The position numbers and the translations under genes are program-made. A stretch of DNA of 64,000 bases from Saccharofermentans sp. (GTDB taxonomy: Bacteria; Bacillota; Clostridia; Saccharofermentanales; Saccharofermentanaceae), in assembly GCA_024688685.1 (NCBI GenBank), contig JAILDX010000034.1:41753-105752 (forward strand), read 5' to 3'. Below the pieces are notes generated by a model that saw only the letters and a program-made list of their open reading frames with translations, did no database searches and was not told where the DNA came from. Shown here piece by piece: positions 44,271 through 52,285 of this stretch (the first letter of the stretch is position 1; each line of letters opens with the position of its first letter).

Positions 44271-45041
44271 TTAACCCTGCCCCAAGATCTCCGCGATCCG
44301 CTTCTCCAGCTCGATCTTGATCATGAACCTTCCGTAATATCCGAACACCGGCGCGCACTTCTCAGCAACGAAAGCATAGTACCCGTTGCGCGGCAGTTCA
44401 GGATCGTCGATCGCATCCCATGCGTTGTCGAGCAGATCTTCAAAGATGGTCTCCCATTCATCAAGAGAATGAAGCGCCTCAAACTCAGGCTCCTGCCTCA
44501 TCGCATCGTAAACGTCCGCCATATTGAGATACGTGATCGCGCTCTCAAGCTTGCCGTACTGCACCTTCTCCATGACCCCCAGCGCCTGCCTGTACGAATC
44601 AAGCGCCTCGTCGTAACGTTTCAGATCAAGAAGCGCAAGTCCCATATTGTTATAGAGGCCGCCGAGTCTGACATCGTCTTCCCTCAGATCGGTCTCATAA
44701 AGCGCCTTCGCCTTCTCGAACAACGGAATCGAATCTGCCGCCTGCCCGAAAGCCTTATACACAGTCGCCGCATTAACAAATGTCGTTCCTGTGATGATCA
44801 TCCCCGCCATAGCGTCGCTCTCAGCAAGACTGAGCGCTTTAGAAACGCTCTCCATCGCCTTTTCCTTATCGCCGATCTTGCGGTAGAGGCCCATGGACTC
44901 GTTGTAGAGATTAAGCTCACCCACCTTGTCGCGGCTCTCAACCGCATCCGCAATCCAGTAATCAAGGAGCTCGCGCGCTGCGTCAAAATCCTTGGTCTCA
45001 ACCAGATGGTCCAGCTTATCCAGCACTCTTGTGTAGTCCAT
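44271..45041 (-). CDS. Tetratricopeptide-repeat protein
   Basis: A 256-residue soluble protein made of TPR-like helix pairs, such as AMAGMIITGTTFVNAATVYK, GGLYNNMGLALLDLKRYDEA and AITYLNMADVYDAM. Such arrays hold protein partners. GGAG six bases before ATG 45041 sets the start. It follows the DUF4037 gene after a single base, so the two are translated together and probably work together. The same pair (TPR protein plus DUF4037 nucleotidyltransferase-like protein) may be a functional unit, which is inference. Confidence 0.85.
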   Translation of the reverse strand: MDYTRVLDKLDHLVETKDFDAARELLDYWIADAVESRDKVGELNLYNESMGLYRKIGDKEKAMESVSKALSLAESDAMAGMIITGTTFVNAATVYKAFGQAADSIPLFEKAKALYETDLREDDVRLGGLYNNMGLALLDLKRYDEALDSYRQALGVMEKVQYGKLESAITYLNMADVYDAMRQEPEFEALHSLDEWETIFEDLLDNAWDAIDDPELPRNGYYAFVAEKCAPVFGYYGRFMIKIELEKRIAEILGQG

Positions 45042-45042
45042 A

Positions 45043-45960
45043 CTAAACTCCTGCAAATATACTCATATTGCGTATCTCACCACTTTTGACGCGGTCGTTG
45101 ACGGAATATGCATGTTTCTCAAGATCACCGCATGTGGCGTCCGTGAGCCCCTGCCTCTTAAGTTCCGCTATGACCTGCTCAGCAATGCCCTCGACCAGAT
45201 CTCCGGCATTCTCAGCGCCTTTCAGGATACTGACAAAAGTATCAGCCTCTTCACTCATTATACCAATGTCTCTCATTCCGCGGAAAGCCCATTTATAATA
45301 TGGCATATATCTGTTGTTCAGCAGGTACACCGCATGGATGCCGCTGGTTGCGAATTCATGCAGTGCCAGCAGCGCCGCACCCTCGTCACCGCGTTTCCTC
45401 GCACGGTAGTAGTTATACTGCCCCGCCTGCGCCATCATCAGCAGATGACCCGCAAGCTTCTTGTTCCTGATATCTTCAGGCATGTACTTCAGCCTGTCCC
45501 TGATGCTTGTCAGCACACCGCTGCCGTCCGCAAACACCTTGCCGTTCGTGATCTCTATAAGCGACTGCTCCTGAACAAAGAGCCACTGCCGCATCGTCAG
45601 CTCACCCGTCTTCGAACCGGTCCTGCTCTCAACAAAACCGCTCAGCTTTATCACTCCGTGACGGTTCCCTCCGACCGGGCTCAGCCGCTGTCTCCTAAAT
45701 CCCATAAACTCGTCAGGGAGCTTCGCGTACGCACGCTCAAGCCTGAACTCCGTCCTCGAGTCAATATCGTCATTCACAAAGATACAGAACCCGGGCTCGA
45801 AATCGTGGTCCTGCGACACACCGTCGTCGTACCTCATGCATTCCGACCCGCTCCCGATCAAACCGACTGCAATGCTGTCCGCAATGTCGGAAAAATCATC
45901 CGCGAGCATCTTTCTGCCGTACTCGTTATAGTAAGCCTCTGCCAGTTCAAGTCCGTTCAT
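45043..45960 (-). CDS. DUF4037 nucleotidyltransferase-like protein
   Basis: A 305-residue protein whose N-terminal part has the nucleotidyltransferase-fold pattern: GLIGSGSECMRYDDGVSQDHDFEPG, with the Gly-Ser loop followed by paired acidic residues, then a helical C-terminal region with NRYMPYYKWAFRGMRDI. DUF4037 proteins are thought to be nucleotidyltransferases of unknown target. No signal peptide is seen. It lies between a 59-residue peptide gene and the TPR gene in one operon. Confidence 0.85.
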   Translation of the reverse strand: MNGLELAEAYYNEYGRKMLADDFSDIADSIAVGLIGSGSECMRYDDGVSQDHDFEPGFCIFVNDDIDSRTEFRLERAYAKLPDEFMGFRRQRLSPVGGNRHGVIKLSGFVESRTGSKTGELTMRQWLFVQEQSLIEITNGKVFADGSGVLTSIRDRLKYMPEDIRNKKLAGHLLMMAQAGQYNYYRARKRGDEGAALLALHEFATSGIHAVYLLNNRYMPYYKWAFRGMRDIGIMSEEADTFVSILKGAENAGDLVEGIAEQVIAELKRQGLTDATCGDLEKHAYSVNDRVKSGEIRNMSIFAGV

Positions 45961-45972
45961 AGTTGCCAGTGT

Positions 45973-46152
45973 TTAATAATCCGGATCGGTTATTCCTTCA
46001 TACTCATCGTAATCTTCTTCCAGTTCCTCTTCGCGCTCACGATCACGATCACGCTTCTCCCATTTGGTCTCTCGCTCGCAGGAGTAGGAGGATGTGATTA
46101 CATCGACGTTCGTAAATCTAATAACCTCAATGATCAGTTCTTCGTATTTCAT
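45973..46152 (-). CDS. 59-residue acidic peptide with Cys, in the DUF3089-DUF4037 operon
   Basis: A short gene of unknown family. The N-terminal MKYEELIIEVIRF is followed by TNVDVITSSYSCERET, a basic run KRDRDRERE and a strongly acidic C-terminus. The layout (amphipathic strand, DVIT-S, one Cys, then charged tail) resembles short peptides often seen in Clostridia, but I cannot name a family. Evidence for translation is GGGAAG six bases before the ATG, the start two bases after the DUF3089 stop, and only 12 bases to the DUF4037 start. It could be a ribosomally made peptide substrate or a small regulator. Confidence 0.65.
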   Translation of the reverse strand: MKYEELIIEVIRFTNVDVITSSYSCERETKWEKRDRDREREEELEEDYDEYEGITDPDY

Positions 46153-46153
46153 A

Positions 46154-47158
46154 TTATCTTCCCAAATAGCTGTCTACTCTAACCGCAACATTCTGCTGCA
46201 AATTGCGGTAGAAGAACATGTAATCGTAAATATGATAAGAACCATCTGGCAAACCCTCGATCGCCGCCGGATACTCCACAGGAGTAACGTCAGTCACCTT
46301 CAGCACGCCGCGCTCTACGTCGAGATAGCATCCGCACAGCCCGCTTTCCTCACTGGTGATCTCGCCGCTGTAATCCGTAAAGCATGCACCCAGATTCTCG
46401 CTCTTGTCCGCAACAGTCGCATCCGTCCTCCAGTTCAGCGGATTGATCGCACTCGCCCTCTGATCCGCCGGATTGATAAACGACTCATTAAGATCAGGCG
46501 ACTCGCAGTCGAAACAGACAACGACACCCGTATCACTCTCCCCTGTCGCCGGCTTTATCTGAGGATACTTATCCATCAGATCCGTCGTACAGGGCCACCC
46601 TATCGCATACACCGCAACCAGCTGACCATAAAGTTTCGCGTCACCGAAAAACTCTTCCAGCAGCCTGTAGCACATATCCGCACCCTGTGAGAATCCTGCA
46701 AGCACGATCGGCCTTCCCTGGTTCTCATTCTCGAGATAATACTCAAAGGCATCCCTAACATCCTGATACGCGAAACTTAGATACTGCTCCCACTCAGCAC
46801 GGTCAAGATCGTAAACCTTCATCGCCGCCTGCCTGTAGTACGGCGCGAACATCCTGGTGCAGTCCTCATATATCCCGCGCTCCATATTAAGCGCCCCGAC
46901 GAAATTAGACTTTGTCTTCTCATCCGTCATCGACATATTAAACTCGTCCTTCATATCAACGGTCGGACATATCAGAAACAGATCGGCATCCTTGCCTTCG
47001 CCAACGCCGTAGTACGCCCAGTTCCCCTTATCCGAATAATCCACACCGTCTTTCTTGGTGCAGGAAGTTAAAATTAAACATGAAGTAACTGTAGCGACGA
47101 CGACCAGAAGCGCAACAGTGCGTGATAAATAACGTCTTGTGTTAGTATGCATCCTCAT
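46154..47158 (-). CDS. DUF3089 alpha/beta-hydrolase lipoprotein
   Basis: A 334-residue protein with a lipoprotein signal (lipobox ILTSC) and an alpha/beta-hydrolase domain of the DUF3089 type. The nucleophile elbow is VLAGFSQGADM, and DLFLICPTVDMKDEFN and YAPYYRQ-type segments are family marks. A late His, as in SYHIYD, could complete a triad. It should be an extracellular esterase or similar. GGGAGGT precedes the ATG, and its promoter and an inverted repeat that covers the ribosome site lie at 47164-47214. Confidence 0.85.
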   Translation of the reverse strand: MRMHTNTRRYLSRTVALLVVVATVTSCLILTSCTKKDGVDYSDKGNWAYYGVGEGKDADLFLICPTVDMKDEFNMSMTDEKTKSNFVGALNMERGIYEDCTRMFAPYYRQAAMKVYDLDRAEWEQYLSFAYQDVRDAFEYYLENENQGRPIVLAGFSQGADMCYRLLEEFFGDAKLYGQLVAVYAIGWPCTTDLMDKYPQIKPATGESDTGVVVCFDCESPDLNESFINPADQRASAINPLNWRTDATVADKSENLGACFTDYSGEITSEESGLCGCYLDVERGVLKVTDVTPVEYPAAIEGLPDGSYHIYDYMFFYRNLQQNVAVRVDSYLGR

Positions 47159-47163
47159 TTGAG

Positions 47164-47214
47164 ACCTCCCACTGAGTTGATGTTGATATGGTTATTATAG
47201 CATGAGTGGGAGGT
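47164..47214 (-). promoter_or_regulatory. Promoter flanked by a 10-bp inverted repeat that covers the ribosome site
   Basis: ACCTCCCACT (47164-47173), which is the complement of the DUF3089 ribosome site, is repeated inverted as AGTGGGAGGT at 47205-47214. Between them lies a minus-strand TATAAT (47194-47199). RNA started at this promoter would lack the upstream arm. RNA reading through from the operon upstream would contain both arms and could hide the ribosome site. Confidence 0.55.
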
Positions 47215-47248
47215 GATGAGGGGTGAGGGCTATTGAGTCTAATTCGTC

Positions 47249-48253
47249 TTAACTGCAAATCAACTTGTTACTCGATACCTGATTAAACACATCACGTGAT
47301 TCCACAGTTATACTTCCATCATCTGTAAGAATCGGCGTATCAATTATCGTTTTGATCGTAACCGCTATAGATGCAGCTGACGCAACCGTTTTCTTGCTCT
47401 CATCAGAATATGTGAAATAATCCACACCCTCCTCAGCAATTACCTGATTTAGTCTATCGACCAAAGGCAGGAAACGGGAATCAAGTCTTGATAACAGACT
47501 ATAGAACATATAGGTTCTTCGTCTTATAGCCACACACTGATCTGCACCTGCTCGAAGCTGAGCAACAACTTCTTCAGCCTGTGCCATATTTGCCTTCGCA
47601 TTCTCAAGATTCTTACCTGCTTTGGCTCCGGTAATTATACCCATTACAAGAAGTGCAGGACCGGCAACAAGACCTCCGAGCACTGCAGTACCGCCTGCAA
47701 TTCCAAGTCCTCCAGCAGCAAGAGAACCGCCACCAAAGAAAGCAAGTGTAGCATTAGTTGCTGCAGCACCGCTCAAGGTTGAAATAGCTGTACCTGTTGA
47801 AGCTGCTGCAAAAGTAGTGGCAGCTCCGTACGCACCAAACGCAGTCATTGCACCACCTGCAATTCCGGCTATTCCACCCTGTCCTAAAGACAGTGCAAAA
47901 TTACTCATCTTTCCGAGCTCTTCAAAATCCGTTTTATCGATGTGAACCTTGTTTACTTCAATAATTCCTAAACTCTCTCTGAAATCAACATTCTTTATCT
48001 GCTCGAAAGCATCAAGAAACTTTCTTACATTTCCGTTAAGGACAAATAGTTTCTCCTGTCCAAGATCATTAAGAGAATCTCCGCACTGTTTTCTCAAGTA
48101 TTCAAGCCTGTTAGCTGCTTCATCAACCATCTGATTTGCTTCAGCATTGAGATTCTTCGCTCTAGACTGATCAATACCGGCCTTTATCGTTTTTCCGCCG
48201 CCAACAGCTCCGGTAATAGCTGCAGCTCCTATAAATAACAATGGTACAGGCAT
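47249..48253 (-). CDS. Glycine-zipper membrane-active protein of unknown function
   Basis: A 334-residue protein with no named family. It opens with PVPLLFIGAAAITGAVGGGK, then a helical region (about 25-130). A very Gly/Ala-rich hydrophobic zone of about 100 residues follows, for example GGIAGIAGGAMTAFGAYGAA and GGLGIAGGTAVLGGLVAGPA, like glycine-zipper or pore-forming segments. Another coiled helix (AKAGKNLENAKANMAQAEE) leads to the C-terminus. The start shares a TAATG junction with the TerB gene and has AAGGAGG. It is the last gene of the toxin-TerB operon, so a role in membrane insertion or membrane stress is suggested. Confidence 0.75.
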   Translation of the reverse strand: MPVPLLFIGAAAITGAVGGGKTIKAGIDQSRAKNLNAEANQMVDEAANRLEYLRKQCGDSLNDLGQEKLFVLNGNVRKFLDAFEQIKNVDFRESLGIIEVNKVHIDKTDFEELGKMSNFALSLGQGGIAGIAGGAMTAFGAYGAATTFAAASTGTAISTLSGAAATNATLAFFGGGSLAAGGLGIAGGTAVLGGLVAGPALLVMGIITGAKAGKNLENAKANMAQAEEVVAQLRAGADQCVAIRRRTYMFYSLLSRLDSRFLPLVDRLNQVIAEEGVDYFTYSDESKKTVASAASIAVTIKTIIDTPILTDDGSITVESRDVFNQVSSNKLICS

Positions 48254-49074
48254 TATGTTTCCTCCTTATTCTGCTGATTCTTATTCAGAATAGCTGAAGA
48301 CTTATCACCAACCGCTTTTGCAGTCGACAAAAAGCCGGACTTTAACTTACTTCCAACATCTGCAGCAACCGGCGCAACATCATTCTTGAAAGCCTGTTTG
48401 ACACTGGATGTAGCCGTCTCAGCAACACCGGAAATCTTAGAGGTAGTCTCGTCAACCATTTTTGCTACCGCAGATTTTTCTTTCGGTTCCTTTACCTTGC
48501 CATATACTCTGAACTCATACACTTCATCATTGATCATTGCTTTAACAGCTTTCATCAGATTCTTTCGTCTGAGTTCTATCTCATCAACAAGAGGCTTTAT
48601 CTCCGTGTAAGGTCTGCTTGACTGCTGTAACCACCTAAGCTCGTTTTCGAGATCCATCGAAGTCTTCATCAGCATTTCGAGTTCAACGAAAACGCTTCTC
48701 TTCATTCCGATCACTCTGCTGATATGTCCAATCAGTCTGCGTTCTTTATCATCGATAGAACCATCACTATACGCAATCGCGAAAAGATTCCAAATAACGA
48801 ATCTTGATGCAAGTCTTCCCTTTTCCTCAGCCTGTTCGATAATCTGATCCGTAAGTTCCATTACAACATCAGTAAAGAACTCATAATCCCAATATTCTTC
48901 CAGGTATTCTTTACACTCTTGAATAAAAGAATCCTTAAATGAACTGAATGTTTCACCACAAATCTCAACACCAAGTTCATCAAACTTCCTGAGTTCATCT
49001 TCAGTGATCTCGCCATTGACCGCCATCATGCAATAGATGGCTTTGATCAATCCTTTCTTGTCAAGGAACTTCAT
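48253..49074 (-). CDS. TerB-domain protein
   Basis: A 273-residue protein with an N-terminal TerB-like helical domain (to about 135): KGLIKAIYCMMAVNGEITED and VIWNLFAIAYSDGSIDDKER show the two acidic helix turns that bind metal in TerB. A middle helix and a C-terminal tail rich in Lys, Ala and Ser (KMVDETTSKISGVAETATS) follow; the tail looks amphipathic and may bind membrane. TerB is part of tellurite-resistance and phage-stress systems at the membrane. Good ribosome sites on both sides and a 1-base overlap with the next gene place it firmly in this operon. Confidence 0.8.
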   Translation of the reverse strand: MKFLDKKGLIKAIYCMMAVNGEITEDELRKFDELGVEICGETFSSFKDSFIQECKEYLEEYWDYEFFTDVVMELTDQIIEQAEEKGRLASRFVIWNLFAIAYSDGSIDDKERRLIGHISRVIGMKRSVFVELEMLMKTSMDLENELRWLQQSSRPYTEIKPLVDEIELRRKNLMKAVKAMINDEVYEFRVYGKVKEPKEKSAVAKMVDETTSKISGVAETATSSVKQAFKNDVAPVAADVGSKLKSGFLSTAKAVGDKSSAILNKNQQNKEET

Positions 49075-49085
49075 ACTAATCCCTC

Positions 49086-50630
49086 CTAGAACTTAAAGTC
49101 ATCATCTGAACCCATCAGAGAATCAAACTCATCCTGGTTCTTAAACTGTGCTTCTTTACCTAACTTTTCCTGGATCAAATTATTACCTTCAATAAACTTG
49201 TTGGAATCATTCTCAACAATTCCCTGATCCATCATATCAACCGCAACATCAAACGTTACTATATAATCTGCGAAATAATCTTCCATGAGGACCATCATCT
49301 TCTCCCTGCATTCGATGATCTTTTGAATGTTTTCGGCAGATTCTTTCTCTATTCTGATGCGTTCTTTCTTTGCCTCATCATATTCTTTCAGAGATTCCTT
49401 TATTGCCTTCTGATAATCGGCATAATCAAGATAAGATTTAACACTTTCAGCAAGCAACAAATACTTCTCTTTTTTCTCTTCAGGAATGAATCCGAAAACA
49501 GACTCAACATAGGCATCTGCATTCTTTCCAATTGCGATCTTCGCTCTTATTACACATTCCTTCAAGATAAGCTCAGACAGCCTTGCAACGCCGACATAAT
49601 TCACTCGGCTGAAATAACCTACCCAATTAAGCTGAACACCCTTATCGAAACTGATCGAATGTGCAAGAGCATCTACTCCGTCCACTACACTGAACGTTGT
49701 ACTTCCCAAAAGGAGCATCATCCTGAAGTCAGCATTCTTTGATGTTGGCAAGCTTTCTTTCCATGATTTCTTGTAATAGAACTTCTGTCTAATTGTCCAT
49801 ATACACCTGATCAACAGTTCTTCAATAACTACCGGTATTGCCGTTGCTACACCAAATCTGAAATCGTATCCTTCTTCGTAGACTTTGACCATTGTATCGC
49901 CAAAGGTATCGCCATCTAAATCGCCAAACTGACAGAACTGGAACATCTCAAAAAACGGCATTGGAATGCCCATACCACGTCCTGTCTTTCCAGGTTCCCT
50001 TGTTGAACTCGAGCCAACTACATCTGATAGCAAATGTCCTAACCAATTGATGAATCCACTATACACCTTCGACATATTATCTGATCCATAGAAGTAAGGG
50101 AATTTATTCTTCGAAACCTTATTTGGAACTACATGGATTACCTTGCCTTTATCAACAAATGAAGCTGTTCCATCAGTACTGTACTGATCAATGATTGAAA
50201 ACACCAGACCAATAATATCTGAACTGTGAGACAACGACTTAAGATGATGATTCGAAGGAGTCATATCTGAAAGGACTCCCTCAGCAGCATTCAGATCCTT
50301 TGCATATCTTGCATCGTACTTAACAGGAAATGCCTGTTCAAGATAGCTGATGCATTTATGCAATTCTGTCGGTTTCTTTTTAGGTTTTTGAACAGGTCTT
50401 TTATCATTGTCATAAAAGAACTGAGCAGCTTTGATGACAAAATTATCGGTTTGCTTATCAACTTCATTCCCCAGAAAACTGTTCTTGGGATCGCCAACAA
50501 AAATGGCATCAACCAATCCGGCAATCAAGCCGCATGAAGCTGACAGCAGGTAATCTGTTTTTTCCAATTTGAAAGATTTATTCTTGTTCAAATCAGTAGT
50601 GTTACTAATGGAGGTATTACTTTCTGCCAT
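49086..50630 (-). CDS. Unknown 514-residue membrane-associated protein of the toxin-TerB operon
   Basis: Family not recognised. The protein begins with a Ser/Thr/Asn-rich segment, then a hydrophobic helix YLLSASCGLIAGLVDAIFVG. Further hydrophobic stretches (SSDIIGLVFSIID, FGVATAIPVVIEELLIRCIW, MMLLLGSTTFSVVDGV) suggest membrane contact. A long C-terminal coiled coil (about 390-470) follows. Family-like landmarks are NWLGHLLSDVVGSSSTREPG and GRGMGIPMPFFEMFQF. It lies between the SUKH immunity gene and the TerB gene with gaps of 14 and 11 bases, so it is probably the core of the linked unknown module. Confidence 0.75.
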   Translation of the reverse strand: MAESNTSISNTTDLNKNKSFKLEKTDYLLSASCGLIAGLVDAIFVGDPKNSFLGNEVDKQTDNFVIKAAQFFYDNDKRPVQKPKKKPTELHKCISYLEQAFPVKYDARYAKDLNAAEGVLSDMTPSNHHLKSLSHSSDIIGLVFSIIDQYSTDGTASFVDKGKVIHVVPNKVSKNKFPYFYGSDNMSKVYSGFINWLGHLLSDVVGSSSTREPGKTGRGMGIPMPFFEMFQFCQFGDLDGDTFGDTMVKVYEEGYDFRFGVATAIPVVIEELLIRCIWTIRQKFYYKKSWKESLPTSKNADFRMMLLLGSTTFSVVDGVDALAHSISFDKGVQLNWVGYFSRVNYVGVARLSELILKECVIRAKIAIGKNADAYVESVFGFIPEEKKEKYLLLAESVKSYLDYADYQKAIKESLKEYDEAKKERIRIEKESAENIQKIIECREKMMVLMEDYFADYIVTFDVAVDMMDQGIVENDSNKFIEGNNLIQEKLGKEAQFKNQDEFDSLMGSDDDFKF

Positions 50631-50644
50631 ATCAATACCACTTT

Positions 50645-51034
50645 CTACTGTCGCTCAATATATTCAATCAATGAATCACAAATCTTGATTGGATTTGATT
50701 TATATGGCACTTCAAACACTTCTCCTCTTGTGTTTTGCCAAATTGTAAGATTTTCCACGCCTATCTGCTCAAGCAAATACATATCGGGGCTTATTAATTC
50801 ATTCTCCTGCTTTTCTCTTTTAGTAGACATAACTACATTCAATCGAGGAGAATCACATAAACCTGTCAATTCATGATAATCATAAGACAAAAGAGAAAAA
50901 CGCTTCAAATAATCTCTATAGTCTTCCGCAAACTGCAGACTAAGTTCTGCTTCAGCATTATGAATAGCTTCATCGGAAACACCATCTTTATGATAAACAT
51001 CTTCTTTTCTTGATAATACTTCTACGAGTCCCAT
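50645..51034 (-). CDS. SUKH (SMI1/KNR4)-family immunity protein
   Basis: A 129-residue SUKH-superfamily protein, which protects cells by binding a partner toxin. The pattern is typical: a first helix, then GVSDEAIHNAEAELSLQFAE, DYRDYLKRFSLLSYDYHE LTG-type sequence, a central VMSTKREKQEN and a C-terminal NTRGEVFEVPYK ending in DSLIEYIER. The start at 51034 has GAGAGGA upstream, and an upstream frame extension lies within the toxin gene. It follows the LHH nuclease toxin gene by 14 bases, the standard toxin-immunity order. Confidence 0.88.
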   Translation of the reverse strand: MGLVEVLSRKEDVYHKDGVSDEAIHNAEAELSLQFAEDYRDYLKRFSLLSYDYHELTGLCDSPRLNVVMSTKREKQENELISPDMYLLEQIGVENLTIWQNTRGEVFEVPYKSNPIKICDSLIEYIERQ

Positions 51035-51048
51035 TATGAATCCTCTCT

Positions 51049-52284
51049 TTACACGTTTGGCAAAACACTCGCCAATGATTTCCAAAAAGCTGAACGCTGA
51101 GCAGCCCAAGCAGATCCATGGTCAACAACGGATTCTGAAACTAAGTCATGCCAAATAGCATGATTACCAACACCTCGGTGTTCTGCCTGCGTAAGGATTG
51201 CCATTGTTGCATCTTGTGTTTGCCCTAAATGATGCAATTCATATGCTAATCCTGTCTCTGGATCAAGTGCTGCCAGTCCCTTTCGCATACGTTCAAGATT
51301 TGTTCTTCCTGCTTCATCAACAAAATTGAGATCAATTTTTCTTATTAGAGCAGGAGAACCATCAACAACTCCTCCGAACATTCCGGAATCTCTAATAATC
51401 TCATACTGCTCCATCGACTGGAATTCTTGGATCAGCTTAAGAGGAATCTTGGATTCTCTCTGAATTGTTGCTGCCTGATCCATAGTCAATCCGTTTAATG
51501 TTGCACCATGCAAACCAATAGCCTCACCGGCTCCTCCGGCAATCGCGCCGCATATGGCACCCATCATAAATCCTTCACTACCTGCCAAAGCAGCATCAGA
51601 CATAGCCTGATCCCAATCTCCAGTTCTGATTCCGGTAGTTAATCCTGCTGCCGCACCACTTATAACACCTGATGAAAGTCCCATAACTGCACCAGATTGT
51701 GCTGCAACAGCAAATATCATGCTGGCAGCAGGTGCACCTAATCCACCAGTAACAACAGAAACTGTAACACAAAGGAGAATAACTCCAGTACCGATTGCAA
51801 CATTACGAACAATCTGATAATAGGTATCATCGTATTCCGGCATCGGTTGAACAACGGTTTGTCCATCTTCAACAGTAAATACATATCTCTGACCAACAAA
51901 CTGCTCATTAAGTTCCTGCAAAGTGTATCCAAAGAAAATGTTGGCTCGAGAATTATATGTTAATTCGTCTATATATTCCTGAGATATGTAAACCGCACTA
52001 ACGTTCTCAATGTAAGCATCCTCACCAATCTCATCAATAAGATTGTAATAAACTGCTCCCTCCATGAAGTCAAGCAATTCAGGATCACTTAACGAATCAA
52101 AGTTCATCTCTTCTGCTTCATTATCAAGGTAAGAGATATCTCTCAAATCAACATAATTACTCTCATACTCTGATAAGCCAGCTGAAGACTCATCAATTGA
52201 ACTCTCGTTCTGTACTACATCTTCAGCAGAACAACCTACAAGCAATAGTGATGACACTAAAACCAGAGAGATTAGTTTTTTCAT
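51049..52284 (-). CDS. Lipoprotein polymorphic toxin with C-terminal LHH (HNH/ENDO VII) nuclease domain
   Basis: A 411-residue protein. A lipoprotein signal (lipobox LLLVGC) is followed by an acidic extracellular-type region. Next comes a Gly/Ala-rich hydrophobic zone (about 160-260; for example AIGTGVILLCVTVSVVTGG and SGVISGAAAGLTTGI), which may cross or enter membranes. The last 65 residues carry AYELHHLGQTQDATMAILT, then EHRGVGNHAIWHDL and a final FWKSL, which matches the LHH nuclease toxin family; His351 and His352 and later His are the expected metal and catalytic residues. ATG 52284 is set by GAAGGTG six bases upstream. It follows the surface-protein gene after one base. Confidence 0.9.
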   Translation of the reverse strand: MKKLISLVLVSSLLLVGCSAEDVVQNESSIDESSAGLSEYESNYVDLRDISYLDNEAEEMNFDSLSDPELLDFMEGAVYYNLIDEIGEDAYIENVSAVYISQEYIDELTYNSRANIFFGYTLQELNEQFVGQRYVFTVEDGQTVVQPMPEYDDTYYQIVRNVAIGTGVILLCVTVSVVTGGLGAPAASMIFAVAAQSGAVMGLSSGVISGAAAGLTTGIRTGDWDQAMSDAALAGSEGFMMGAICGAIAGGAGEAIGLHGATLNGLTMDQAATIQRESKIPLKLIQEFQSMEQYEIIRDSGMFGGVVDGSPALIRKIDLNFVDEAGRTNLERMRKGLAALDPETGLAYELHHLGQTQDATMAILTQAEHRGVGNHAIWHDLVSESVVDHGSAWAAQRSAFWKSLASVLPNV

Positions 52285-52285
52285 A

